Assembly (NCBI GenBank): GCA_014084085.1
Contig: NPFB01000059.1
Span: 1-64,000 of the forward strand
Direction: 5' to 3'
DNA length: 64,000 nucleotides
Origin: Hondaea fermentalgiana
Taxonomy: Eukaryota; Sar; Bigyra; Thraustochytrida; Thraustochytriidae
Each line of letters opens with the position of its first letter. Within the stretch, counting starts at the first letter, position 1. The notes below the pieces were generated by a model. That model was not told the DNA's origin. It ran no database searches and was given only the letters and a program-made list of their open reading frames with translations. This document shows, piece by piece, positions 55,517 to 64,000 of the stretch. The position numbers and the translations under genes were made by a program.

Positions 55517-58414
55517 TCATGCAAACAGATCGTCGAGCTCCTTGTCAAGTTGAATATCGTCATCATCGTCTTCGACGTTCTCGTCATCGTCTTCGTCGCA
55601 ATCGGCAGCAGCGCTATCGCCTTCGCCCAAGTCTCCGTCCACAGCAACCTCATCGCTACCCCCCTCCTCCGGATTCCTCGACTTGGCTTGAAGACTTTCG
55701 TTTGCGCCTGCTTCATCCCCACTCTTGTGTCCGCCCTCGCCGTTGTCAAACTCGGCCGAGCATGACCCTGCCGCAGCGATGCTCGCACTCTTCGTCCTTG
55801 ATCGGGAACGCTTTGTCCGTTTCCGCTTATCCTTGCGTCGAGGACGTTTACGCTGTGCAGGCGCAGTGTTGGCGGCCGTGGGAGGCTTGCGCTTCAGGCG
55901 ACTCGTGCCACACTGGGTGGGAAGCCCCAAAGGGTTCTCAGCGTCTTCATCCGCAGATTCCTCCAACGAGCTCGCAGGTGAGGCGGGCGGTGAGGCGCCC
56001 GTTTGCGAACCTTTGCGACGTGAAGAATTTCCGACGTGATCATCATCGTGGTCATTATCGTTGTCGTCACTGCTGTGACCATCTTGGTCATTCCCTTCGT
56101 CTTCTCTACCAACGTTCCATGCGTTGTGGGGGTCGTCTTCGTCCTCTTGCGCGCGGTCCTGACTACCAGGTCCCACGGCGCCAGTGGTGGATCCGTCCGT
56201 ATTTGCCGCAGTGACCACGTCAAAGGGATAGTCAAGATCGAGCATATATGAGGTGGAGTGCTGCGCACGTGCAATGGGCTCGAGATCATCGAGATCAAGC
56301 TCGTGCAGAATGCCAAGTGTTCGCTCGAGCATCTCCTCCTCGGGAGCATGCGAAAAGCTCATGTCGCCCAAACTATCCTGCGGCGATGGAGTTCGCATGG
56401 ACTCCTCAATCATGGAAATGGAGACGACGGCATCCATGATGACGACAAAGTTGCGGGCCATGAGGCGAGCATGCGCCTTGGCGAGGCGGATGAGAGCCTC
56501 GAGTAAACGAAGCGTTGTACGGCCAGCATCCTTGTTTCCGTCACGAAGACGTTGCGCCTTGTAATACGCAGTGAGGATCTGGCCTGCCTCGGGAGAGAGC
56601 TGCGGGGTGAACCGCTTTATGTACGTCAGGTAGGCCTGAAAGGTGTCTACGTTCCAGAGGCCAGACCCAGGTTCCACGCTTTGAGCTCGTACATCCTTTC
56701 TGGGGCTCTGGCTTGCTCTGGACTTGAAGCCGTTCTCCTGCGACCCATCACTCTCCTCGTCACTTTCGCCGCCATCGCCGCTGCTGCCAATATGTGGCCC
56801 AAGCGCCGCGGACGCTGTCCCGATGTTCTGCTGCCCGATCCCGGCCTGCGCGCGAAGGATAAATTCCGAGACTGTCTGGTCCCACGATTCGTCGGCGCGA
56901 TCGAGGAGAACTAAGACCATGTCAAAGCGTGAGAGAAGGGGTGGCGCGATGCCCGTGTTGGTGGAGAGAGACTCGTGCGGGTCGAAGCGGCCGCGGGGGT
57001 TAGTGGCGGCAATAATTGTGGTGCGTGTCTTGAGTGAGCAGACGAGGCCAGCCTTGGCCACGCTAAGTGTCTGCTGCTCCATGGCCTCGTGGATTGTGGC
57101 CCTATCGTGCTGGCGGATGGAGCCGAACTCGTCGATGCAGCAGATTCCGCGGTCGGCAAGAACCAAGGCCCCTGCCTCGAGCATGAACTCGTGACCCTCC
57201 TTGACCGCCGAGCAGGTGAGCCCTGCGCTCGTGGTGCCCGTGCCTGTAGTAAGCACGGAGCGCGGCGAAAGCTTGGCGGCGTATCGCAGAAACTGGCTCT
57301 TGCCCGTGCCTGGGTCGCCGACGAGTAAGAGGTGCGGCTCGCCGCGCACACGCGTGCCGCCGCGATCAACGAATGCCGGTGAGCCGACAAGTGAAAGGGC
57401 CACGGCGAGTTTGACGGTGAACATGCCATAGACCTGCGGGCAGATGCTGCCGACGATGAGGTCGCGAGCGTGCATGGGGCGGCGGCGTTTGCGCGCCCAC
57501 TTGCGCCAAAATCCCCTAAACTTGGACTCGACTTCTTCCGTGAGTAAGACACCGTTACTACTGGCATTGACGACCGAAATGGAGTTGGCATCGATGACGG
57601 TCTCGAGGTTGCAGCGTTCCTCGACGTAGGTCGCGCTCCAGCGGTTTATGGGAACACCGGTTATCACGACGTCGTCGCCCGCCTTGCACTTGTCAACGAG
57701 GTCGTGGAGGGCCAAGACGGTGATGGAGCGCGGGATGGACCCCATGCCAAGCTTTTGCACTTGCTCTTGGACTTTGAGTTCCTGGTAATCGTGGCAGATG
57801 GCGCGCTCCTTGAGCTCCGTGTAGGAGCTGGACTTGCGGCAGGTGGGGCAGGGGCCGGTGGGTTTTTCGATGATGCTCCCAACCTCGTACTTGCTGGCAA
57901 AGACGCGGACCAGGCCGGCGCAGCGTTCGTTGTTGCACTCAAAAACGCGCACGGCCTCGAGGACCTTGATGCTCCCAGAGCGCGTCACGGTGCCGCTGAC
58001 CTGCACAAAGGCGTTGACGTCGATGGAGCGGATGGAGCTAATGTTGGGCTTGCGGTTGGCGCCGGGCAGCCACCGCACCCTTGCGTTCAGGTTCGGTTTC
58101 ACGGAGACCTGTTTGTCCGCGTAGGCCGGCCGTTCCACGAGCCTCTCTTGCTCTGTGACCAGCGCGCGGCTCAGCAGGTTGAGCATGGTCTCTGGGTACC
58201 TGAGCACGAGGTGTCCTAGCAGGTAGTCGTCGTCCAGGAGCGTCTTGGCGTCCACGTAGACGCCATAGTGCGCATCCGTGCTTTCCTCGGCGAGGATGGC
58301 CTCGAGTTGCGGCCGAAACACGCCGCTCGGGTCTCGCTGCGCCAGGCGCTCGAACAGCTGCAGGTACTCCTCCTGCTCGAGCACGTCTGCTGCCGCCGCG
58401 CCCTCCTCGCGCAT
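55517..58414 (-). CDS. MCM9: MCM9 DNA helicase
   Basis: The 965-residue AAA+ helicase matches MCM9 rather than MCM2-8: RGEPHLLLVGDPGTGKSQF (Walker A, about 366), TTGTGTTSAGLT, LEAGALVLADRGICCIDEF (Walker B, about 428), HEAMEQQTLSVAKAGLVCSL, TNPRGRFDP and LLSRFDMVLVLLD (arginine finger, about 494). A four-cysteine zinc module lies at about 160-191 (CNNERC...CPTC). After the motor (about 650) comes an acidic tail with a basic nuclear-localisation-like cluster (RKRPRRKDKRKRTKRSRSR). MCM9 works with MCM8 in homologous recombination and mismatch repair; MCM8 is not in this window. The ATG at 58414 (G at -3) was chosen because the 12 codons upstream open only with TTG. Confidence 0.94.
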   Translation of the reverse strand: MREEGAAAADVLEQEEYLQLFERLAQRDPSGVFRPQLEAILAEESTDAHYGVYVDAKTLLDDDYLLGHLVLRYPETMLNLLSRALVTEQERLVERPAYADKQVSVKPNLNARVRWLPGANRKPNISSIRSIDVNAFVQVSGTVTRSGSIKVLEAVRVFECNNERCAGLVRVFASKYEVGSIIEKPTGPCPTCRKSSSYTELKERAICHDYQELKVQEQVQKLGMGSIPRSITVLALHDLVDKCKAGDDVVITGVPINRWSATYVEERCNLETVIDANSISVVNASSNGVLLTEEVESKFRGFWRKWARKRRRPMHARDLIVGSICPQVYGMFTVKLAVALSLVGSPAFVDRGGTRVRGEPHLLLVGDPGTGKSQFLRYAAKLSPRSVLTTGTGTTSAGLTCSAVKEGHEFMLEAGALVLADRGICCIDEFGSIRQHDRATIHEAMEQQTLSVAKAGLVCSLKTRTTIIAATNPRGRFDPHESLSTNTGIAPPLLSRFDMVLVLLDRADESWDQTVSEFILRAQAGIGQQNIGTASAALGPHIGSSGDGGESDEESDGSQENGFKSRASQSPRKDVRAQSVEPGSGLWNVDTFQAYLTYIKRFTPQLSPEAGQILTAYYKAQRLRDGNKDAGRTTLRLLEALIRLAKAHARLMARNFVVIMDAVVSISMIEESMRTPSPQDSLGDMSFSHAPEEEMLERTLGILHELDLDDLEPIARAQHSTSYMLDLDYPFDVVTAANTDGSTTGAVGPGSQDRAQEDEDDPHNAWNVGREDEGNDQDGHSSDDNDNDHDDDHVGNSSRRKGSQTGASPPASPASSLEESADEDAENPLGLPTQCGTSRLKRKPPTAANTAPAQRKRPRRKDKRKRTKRSRSRTKSASIAAAGSCSAEFDNGEGGHKSGDEAGANESLQAKSRNPEEGGSDEVAVDGDLGEGDSAAADCDEDDDENVEDDDDDIQLDKELDDLFA

Positions 58415-58485
58415 CTCGGCCGCACCTTCGACGCGCTCGCCCCAGCCCAAGCGACGCGAGCCCGCCCGCGTTCCTCCTCTGCTGC

Positions 58486-58515
58486 TCTGCTCTGCTCTGC
58501 TCTGCTCTGCTCTGC
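58486..58515 (-). repeat. TCTGC (GCAGA on minus) pentanucleotide array
   Basis: Six perfect units begin about 70 bp upstream of the MCM9 ATG. Read in the MCM9 direction the unit is GCAGA, as in the array at 18266-18309. Confidence 0.9.
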
Positions 58516-58689
58516 TCAGCTCCGCACCTAACGACGGTCTCGCGCTGCCGCCATTTTGCGTTGCGCCGGTCCCTCAAGTCCCGCACGCCCGCCCGCCCAC
58601 GCACACCCGTTCGTCTCCTTTCCTTGCTCGCCTTGGATTGTTCGCGTCTCTCCGCAACTGCTTCATCGCGGCGAGATCGATCTCTGTTT

Positions 58690-58776
58690 GTCGTCGTCGT
58701 CATCGTTGTCGATGTTGTTGTCGTCATCGTTGTCGATATTGTTGTCGTCGTCGTTGTCGATGTTATTGTCATCGTT

Positions 58777-58815
<39 letters not shown>
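58690..58815. repeat. GTC-rich minisatellite
   Basis: A higher-order unit of about 30 bp (gtcgtcatcgttgtcgatgt and variants) repeats about three times and passes into 13 or more perfect GTC triplets at 58775-58815. Confidence 0.85.
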
Positions 58816-58956
58816 CGCACCACATCACATCCTTCACCTGACATAGATGCACATCATGATCATCACAGCACAAGTTCAACACAGCACGACGCAGCACAAC
58901 TTCACAGCACCTCACAGGCATCCCTCCCTCGCACTCGTACTCTCCCGTCCTCCCCC

Positions 58957-58989
58957 TCTCCTCTCCTCTCCTCTCCTCTCCTCTCCTCT
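58957..58989. repeat. CTCTC pentanucleotide array
   Basis: About six CTCTC units lie 120 bp before the 100-N gap at 59109. Confidence 0.85.
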
Positions 58990-59272
58990 GCGCGGCCCCG
59001 GCGCCTCGCGCACGCCGCGGCAGCCCTCCTCGCCCCTCTCTCTCTCCCGCGTCCTCGCAGGGAGCCAGCACCGGGAAGCCCGGCGGCCGCCCTGCCGCGC
59101 GCCGCGCCNNNNNNNNNNNNNNNNNNNNNNNNNNNNNNNNNNNNNNNNNNNNNNNNNNNNNNNNNNNNNNNNNNNNNNNNNNNNNNNNNNNNNNNNNNNN
59201 NNNNNNNNCCGCTCCGAGCCGCGCGGCGCCGCGACCGGCAGCCGGCGCAAGCACGAGCCAGCGCCGGGCGCG

Positions 59273-59302
59273 GTCTGTCTGTCTGTCTGTCTGCCTGTCT
59301 GC
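59273..59302. repeat. GTCT tetranucleotide array
   Basis: Five GTCT units plus two degenerate ones lie about 180 bp upstream of the DUF389 gene start. Confidence 0.85.
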
Positions 59303-59479
59303 GGCGCTTTCTGCGCTCCTTCTCTCGCTCCGCGGCGCTCGGTTCGCGAGCGAGCGAGGCGGGTCGCAGAGCCCGAACTGCGAGCGAGCGAGAGCGCCGA
59401 GGGCGGCTGCGCGGGCTGCAGCTGCGCTGCGGCGGCTGCGCGCGGCAGAGAGGAGCGGCGGGCGGGCGAGGGAGGGAGG

Positions 59480-62143
59480 ATGGCGACCTCGCTCGTGTTC
59501 GTGAGCGTGCCGGTGCTGGCGAGGCGCAAGGCGCGCGAGGCGGAGAGCGCGGAGACGGCGCCCGGGGCCAAGGCGGCCGCCGAGAACAGCGGCGCCGGCA
59601 GCAGCAGCAGCAGCGCCAAGAGGGTGTCGCTGCCCACGTCGAGGAAGAGGAGGTCCTCGCTAACGTCGGCGGCCGCGCCGGCGCTCCCGGCCACCGTCGA
59701 GGCGCCGGCGAAGGCGAGCGAGGTGAGCCTGGTGAACGAAGATGGCGGCGGATCCGAAGACGAGGCGCCCTCGCAGCTCAAGAACGTGGCCAACGAAGTG
59801 CGAGACTTTCTGCGCGTGAACGCGAGCGAGCTCAACTTCATCGCCGAGGTCCCCTTTCTCAACGGAGCCACGCGCTGGGCGCTCTTTCTCTTCCTTTGCA
59901 AGACCGAGAGCGCCGAGCAGATGCTTGTGCGTCTCAACAATCGCGGCGTCGGCAACGTCAAGGACGGTCTGGGCATGGTTCTCTTCTCCCCCATCCAGCT
60001 CAGTCGCATCTCCACCACGCTCTCACCCAAGGATCCCAAGGCTCAGCCCCCGACTGCTACTGCTACTGCAACTGCTGCTGCTGCCGCTGCTGCCGCCGCC
60101 TCATCTACCTCGGCCGCCTCAGCCTCTGTACCAACCTCTGCGAGCACAAATAGTCTCGTTGGTATGGCGACAAGCGAGCAGGCGCCTGGAAAGTCGTCGC
60201 AAGACCCCGCGGGACCGACCAAAAAATCAGAAATCGGCACAGCCAATGCTGGACCCAGGCCTGGTGCTACTGGCGCTGGCGCTGCTGCTACTGCTGCTAC
60301 CAAGGTGCAGACCAACCAAGGTCAGGCTGCTGGAGCCGGCAGCAAGGTCGATCGACCGCCATCGCCCTCTTTCCACATCGCGCCCACCTCTTCCGAGAAT
60401 GTTGGCGTCGCTAACGCTCTCCGCGCTGCTGTTCAGGCAGGCTTCATTTCACCCAGCGAGCTCGAGGGATCCCAAGTGCGAGGCATCGTGACGCAAAGAC
60501 AGGACACCGACACCGGGGCCTCCACGGGAGGTTTGTCCAATGCATCGCAGACACCAAGGACGCCCGCCGATCCGTTGCCACTTTCCCCCGGAGACGAGAC
60601 GGCATCGTCCATGTCCAGCACGTCCTCGGGTGATGAGGAAGACATGGCCGAGAAAGTCGCGAACGAGGCCAATCTCCAAAACGGCCCTGCCGAGGAAGAA
60701 GGCGCCGTGCCGACCGCAATCCCAGAGGACCAAAGAAAAGCGCAGGACGGGCCCCAGGCCCAACCAGAGCTTTTCGAGGAGGACGAGGTGTACGAGAGCG
60801 ACTCGGAAAGCCCAGACGATGTCATAGTCGTTGAACCCCGAGCGACAGCCAAGAATCATCTCGAAAGTATCATCAACAGGTTTGGCGAGACCATTAAAAG
60901 TCGCGTGGCGGTCGACAGCGTTGTCGAGCTCGTAAATGCCTCGAGCGAGTTCTCGTTTGACTACGTGGTCCTGGTCGTGGTGGCCTCGGCTCTGGCGTGT
61001 ATTGGTCTCGTCACCAATAACGTTGTCATCATTGTAGCCTCGATGCTCGTTTCCCCCCTCATGGGGCCGATTTTGGGCGTGACCTTTGGTTGGACATTGT
61101 GGGACTGGCACATGATTCGCACGGGTCTCTTTTCCGAGCTTGCGGGACTTCTCTTGTGCATCTTGGTTGGTTTCATTGGCGGCCTGTGCGCCATTCCGTT
61201 TGCGCAAGAATCGCTCCCGACCGAGGAGATGTGGTCGCGCGCCTACGGCACAGCTGTGCTCGTGGGTATTTCCATCGCAATTCCTTCGGGCGTCGGTGTG
61301 GCGCTAAGTGTGCTGGGCAACAACACATCTTCCCTCGTTGGTGTGGCGATCTCGGCCTCGTTGCTGCCGCCTGCGGTTAACACGGGCACTTTGCTGGCCA
61401 TGGCAATCTTGGCCAACACCAAGTATCTCGATTTGGAAAAGATCGAAATCAACACACTGATTGGCGAGAACAATACGGATTGGGAGGCTGTGACTATGCA
61501 CACCATTCTCGCGGGCGCGGGCTGGAGCTTGCTGCTAACGCTGGCCAATATTGCCTGCATCTGGGTGGCTGGCATTCTCATGTTCAAGCTCAAAGAGGTG
61601 GTCCCCCTGGACCACAAGTCTGCATTCTGGACGGATGACGTGCCGAACACGCGTGCCTACAACGGCGTCCTGCGGCGCAATGACCCGGAGGCGACCGAGC
61701 TCCGCAAGCGCGTTGCCGATTACCTCAAGCGCCAGGACTCGGAGATCCCGAATTCGAACTCGCTCGGTCCTACAGCGACGCTTCAGGCCTTTCGCGCCCA
61801 GCCGCATCGGCGCAACGTTTTTGACGAAGACTTTTTTCGACCAGAGGGCGCTTCCCCGACTGTGCCGCACACGCCACTTTCTCCTGGCCGCTCTCATCGC
61901 ACCGTGCCTCATGTGCGTTTTGCCACGATTGGTCGGTCGGCTCGTCACCTTTTGCACCGCCGTTCCCCGTCAACAGGTTCGCGTGATCGCGCCTCGTCTG
62001 CGCATTTGCGAGCCTTGGCCGAGGATCAATTTGACCTTGAGGAGTCCGCGATGGATGAGCCGCGCGCGCACTCCGCTCTGCACAAGACGATGGCCTCCGC
62101 TCCCGCGATTGACGTGCACGGCGACCGCGATGGGGACCTTTGA
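59480..62143 (+). CDS. DUF389 multi-pass membrane protein
   Basis: The 887-residue product has a conserved DUF389 core. A small alpha/beta N-terminal part lies at about 100-175 (DFLRVNASELNFIAEVPFLN...RLNNRGVGN). After a long Ala/Ser/Thr-rich disordered insert, about six or seven hydrophobic segments run from about 492 to 708. These carry the family signatures VASMLVSPLMGPILGVTFGW and VAISASLLPPAVNTG. The family is common in bacteria and archaea and sporadic in eukaryotes; no function is firmly established, though a transporter-like role is often supposed. A cytoplasmic tail of about 180 residues is Arg/Ser rich (RFATIGRSARHLLHRRSPS), suggesting regulation. The ATG at 59480 follows a purine-rich leader (ggagggaggATGG); the upstream frame crosses the scaffold gap and is not counted. 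Confidence 0.88.
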   Translation: MATSLVFVSVPVLARRKAREAESAETAPGAKAAAENSGAGSSSSSAKRVSLPTSRKRRSSLTSAAAPALPATVEAPAKASEVSLVNEDGGGSEDEAPSQLKNVANEVRDFLRVNASELNFIAEVPFLNGATRWALFLFLCKTESAEQMLVRLNNRGVGNVKDGLGMVLFSPIQLSRISTTLSPKDPKAQPPTATATATAAAAAAAAASSTSAASASVPTSASTNSLVGMATSEQAPGKSSQDPAGPTKKSEIGTANAGPRPGATGAGAAATAATKVQTNQGQAAGAGSKVDRPPSPSFHIAPTSSENVGVANALRAAVQAGFISPSELEGSQVRGIVTQRQDTDTGASTGGLSNASQTPRTPADPLPLSPGDETASSMSSTSSGDEEDMAEKVANEANLQNGPAEEEGAVPTAIPEDQRKAQDGPQAQPELFEEDEVYESDSESPDDVIVVEPRATAKNHLESIINRFGETIKSRVAVDSVVELVNASSEFSFDYVVLVVVASALACIGLVTNNVVIIVASMLVSPLMGPILGVTFGWTLWDWHMIRTGLFSELAGLLLCILVGFIGGLCAIPFAQESLPTEEMWSRAYGTAVLVGISIAIPSGVGVALSVLGNNTSSLVGVAISASLLPPAVNTGTLLAMAILANTKYLDLEKIEINTLIGENNTDWEAVTMHTILAGAGWSLLLTLANIACIWVAGILMFKLKEVVPLDHKSAFWTDDVPNTRAYNGVLRRNDPEATELRKRVADYLKRQDSEIPNSNSLGPTATLQAFRAQPHRRNVFDEDFFRPEGASPTVPHTPLSPGRSHRTVPHVRFATIGRSARHLLHRRSPSTGSRDRASSAHLRALAEDQFDLEESAMDEPRAHSALHKTMASAPAIDVHGDRDGDL

Positions 62144-62907
62144 TCCTTTGACGGAGCGAGCGAGGCATTTTTATGGACCTTTCCTTCCTTTTTTTTGATA
62201 AGCTGTAGAACTAGCCATGTTGCAATTGAATTTGTCCCCGTATGGATCCATAAAGGTTCGTGGGCCGATGGCTCCCTGGCTGGATGGCTCGTTCAGGGGG
62301 CTGGATGGCTCGTTTTCGCGTCGAGAGAAGAGACATTCCCGGGTCACTGTCGCGAAAGCGGCGAACGATCTGTGAACGAAACGTTGCTGGACTACAAATT
62401 GATCGGAGGTCGTTCAGTCTTTGTCCCCTGCAACGCGACTACGAAAAGCCAAGGCTACCTGCATTCTTCGTCAAATGACAAAGGTATACTTACTAGCAGT
62501 TGTTTCTTGGCTGATTCACTCGTTATCGCGTCGAGAGAAGAGACATACTGAGGACATCATCGCAAGAGCGGCGAACGACCTGTGAACGAAATGTTGCTGG
62601 ACCACGGAACGATCGGATGTCGCTCAATCCTTGGTCCCCTGCAATGCGACTACGAAAACCCTAGGCTACCTGCATTCTCCGTCAAATTACTACCCAGCCC
62701 GTGGTTTCTTGGACGGGTCAGAAGTTGATGGACCGTAGTGATTTTGCTTTTTTGTTTCTTCGTTTGATTACTTGCTTGCTTGCCGCCATCTTCACGCATG
62801 ACATATGAGCAGAGGACGCAGCTTGGCTCAGGTTGGCAAATTCTCTGTGAACCAAAAACGCAAGTTCGCAGCGAAACGCGCGGAGGACGCGCGCGGGGCC
62901 AGCGAAG
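62144..62907. other. Spacer between DUF389 and DBR1 genes
   Basis: Mostly filled by the tandem duplication at 62311-62712. No gene is seen. A T-run at 62190-62197 may serve DUF389 transcript ending. Confidence 0.6.
62311..62712 (+). repeat. Tandem duplication of about 200 bp, diverged
   Basis: Copy 1 (62311-62510) and copy 2 (62521-62712) share long blocks at an offset of 210 bp: tcgcgtcgagagaagagaca, gcggcgaacga.ctgtgaacga, gttgctgga, gatcgga, ggctacctgcattct and gtttcttgg. Differences are scattered substitutions and small indels. A short ctggatggctcgtt repeat occurs just upstream at 62279 and 62301. It is non-coding in every frame. Confidence 0.9.
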
Positions 62908-64000
62908 ATGCAGGCGCAGAGCGGGGCAAGCGCGGCGCCAACGCCGCAGCCAGTTGCCGCAAGAGCGCGCGGACGCAAAGTGCGCGTCGCCGTGGAAGGC
63001 TGCGCCCATGGGCGTCTCACGGACATTTACAACGCGGTGAGCAAGCGCGGCGCGGTGGACTTGCTGCTCATTTGCGGCGACTTCCAGGCTGTGCGAAATC
63101 CGGGCGATCTTGCGTGCATGTCGGTCCCAGACAAGTACAAGGAGATGGGCGAGTTCTACAAGTACTACACGGGTGAACTCCGCGCGCCCGTGTTGACGCT
63201 GGTGATTGGCGGCAACCACGAGGCGAGCAACTACATGCAAGAGCTGTTCTACGGAGGCTGGCTGGCGCCAAACATTTACTACTTGGGCCAAGCAGGCGTT
63301 GTTCGCGTGGGCGGCTTGCGTATCGCGGGGATGAGTGGCATCTTCAATGAACGGCACTACATGCAAGATTTGCGACGACAAGAGCGACCTCCGTACACGC
63401 CTGCGGGAAAGCGGAGCGTGTATCATATTCGTCCATTCGAAGTGGCACAGCTCTCATTCTTGACGGGCCGTCTGGACGTGTTTTTGTCACACGATTGGCC
63501 CCTTGGCATTGCTCATTTTGGCAACACGGGCAAGCTCTTGTCGGAGAAGAAGTTTTTGCGCAAAGAGGTGATGAGTAACACGCTCGGGAGTCCGCCGGGC
63601 GCCATGCTTTTGAATCTTTTGCGTCCGGTGCGCTGGTTCTCGGCCCACATGCACGTGCGTTTTGCTGCCCTCGTGCGGCATGCGCCGCCACCACCAGCTC
63701 CAGGCAACGTTGCAAATACAGCGGTCAGTCAATCGATGCCGAGCTCATCAACAACGATGGACTCCAGCGCCTCGGACGGTTTTGTCCCGGCCGAGGATGT
63801 TGGGGGCGACGACACGGTCGTGCTGAAGCCCCAATCGGTGCAGGGCGCGGGCTTGCCGGATACGACGGAATTTTTGGCTCTCGACAAGTGCTTGCCTGGG
63901 CGCAAGTACCTGGAAATTGTGGAGCTGGAGGCCCCGGAAGCTGAGCCGGAGGGCCCACTTGACCTCGCGTATGACCCGGAGTGGCTGGCGATTATGGAAC
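62908..64000 (+). CDS. DBR1: Lariat debranching enzyme, 5' part (cut by window end)
   Basis: The first 364 residues of DBR1 are visible; the frame is still open at the window edge. After a 24-residue Ala/Pro/Arg leader the metallophosphoesterase motifs appear in order: VEGCAHGRL (Cys32, His34), ICGDFQAVRN (Asp58), GGNHEASNYMQELFYGGW (Asn103, His104), FLSHDWP (about 195) and WFSAHMHVRFAAL (about 246). The cysteine in GCAHG in place of the usual aspartate is the DBR1 hallmark. LGQAGVV and NTLGSPP also follow the human enzyme. DBR1 cleaves the 2',5' bond of intron lariats in the nucleus, so this intron-poor genome still splices. The start was chosen as the in-frame ATG (A at -3) nearest the conserved block. 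Confidence 0.93.
   Translation, partial: MQAQSGASAAPTPQPVAARARGRKVRVAVEGCAHGRLTDIYNAVSKRGAVDLLLICGDFQAVRNPGDLACMSVPDKYKEMGEFYKYYTGELRAPVLTLVIGGNHEASNYMQELFYGGWLAPNIYYLGQAGVVRVGGLRIAGMSGIFNERHYMQDLRRQERPPYTPAGKRSVYHIRPFEVAQLSFLTGRLDVFLSHDWPLGIAHFGNTGKLLSEKKFLRKEVMSNTLGSPPGAMLLNLLRPVRWFSAHMHVRFAALVRHAPPPPAPGNVANTAVSQSMPSSSTTMDSSASDGFVPAEDVGGDDTVVLKPQSVQGAGLPDTTEFLALDKCLPGRKYLEIVELEAPEAEPEGPLDLAYDPEWLAIME

Larger units (their letters stand above)
58415..59479. other. Divergent intergenic region, repeats and scaffold gap
   Basis: Upstream regions of the divergent MCM9 and DUF389 genes. It is dominated by simple sequence: TCTGC (58486-58515), a GTC-type minisatellite (58690-58815), CTCTC (58957-58989), a 100-N gap (59109-59208) and GTCT (59273-59302). 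Frames of up to 530 codons through it are translated repeats and are rejected. Confidence 0.65.

Noticed and set aside
58561..60153. Open frames crossing the 100-N gap upstream of the DUF389 gene
   Set aside because: They translate the GTC minisatellite into poly-Val/Ile and run through unknown bases. The DUF389 frame has a good ATG at 59480.
62311..62712. CRISPR-like or LTR interpretation of the duplicated block
   Set aside because: Only two direct copies of about 200 bp exist, without short repeats plus unique spacers, terminal inverted repeats or any polymerase or integrase gene.

Overview
This window is eukaryotic nuclear DNA from a compact, GC-rich, intron-poor genome. Nineteen protein genes are each readable as one uninterrupted open frame, with ATG starts in good context (purine at -3) in most cases. 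They cover about 75% of the window. The gene set (a giant DUF3638/DUF3645 protein, a bZIP factor with NTF2-like domains, a flagellar dynein assembly factor, cyclic-nucleotide-gated channel, DUF389 protein, MCM9) fits a flagellated stramenopile. My best guess is a thraustochytrid/labyrinthulomycete; that is inference from content, not proven. Three runs of exactly 100 N (20587-20686, 41016-41115, 59109-59208) are scaffold gaps of unknown size, all lying in or beside low-complexity sequence.

Layout. 0-7 kb: two decayed minus-strand remnants (195-518 and 543-1129), then an ankyrin/kinase/RING fusion gene (2629-6627) and a tRNA-Glu(CTC) gene. The remnant at 195-518 is an inverted partial copy of the tail of that fusion gene. 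7-17 kb: one minus-strand gene for a 3402-residue ATPase-like giant. 18-31 kb: an MCTP-like C2 membrane protein, a Chk2/Rad53-type FHA kinase, a TRAPPC13-like protein and an ERCC6L2-like SNF2 translocase. 31-41 kb: a PP2C phosphatase ending in a CaaX box, a small TFIIS-N-domain nuclear protein, a cyclic-nucleotide-binding channel with a non-GYG pore, and the bZIP protein. 42-50 kb: DNAAF6/PIH1D3 (axonemal dynein assembly), a pseudokinase-like protein, a TRMT2A-type tRNA m5U methyltransferase and a dienoyl-CoA isomerase (ECH1). 50-64 kb: a PH-DnaJ-PH-like protein, a five-pass tweety/prominin-like membrane protein, MCM9, a DUF389 membrane protein, and the first 364 residues of lariat debranching enzyme DBR1, cut by the window end.

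There are no operons. Genes lie on both strands and are independent units. Loose functional themes are genome maintenance (Chk2-like kinase, ERCC6L2-like, MCM9), RNA metabolism (TRMT2A, DBR1, TFIIS-N protein, tRNA-Glu), signalling (PP2C, CNG channel, kinase-RING fusion, pseudokinase) and polyunsaturated fatty-acid oxidation (ECH1). Intergenic DNA is rich in microsatellites: GCAGA, GGAT/GGAC, TTGC, CAGG, GTCA, CAGGAC and GTC arrays. No transposon, CRISPR array or complete mobile element was recognised. The most unusual items are the ankyrin-kinase-RING/Rcat fusion with its inverted broken copy, the CaaX-tailed PP2C, the PH-J-PH protein, the bZIP with two NTF2-like modules and the channel without a GYG filter.
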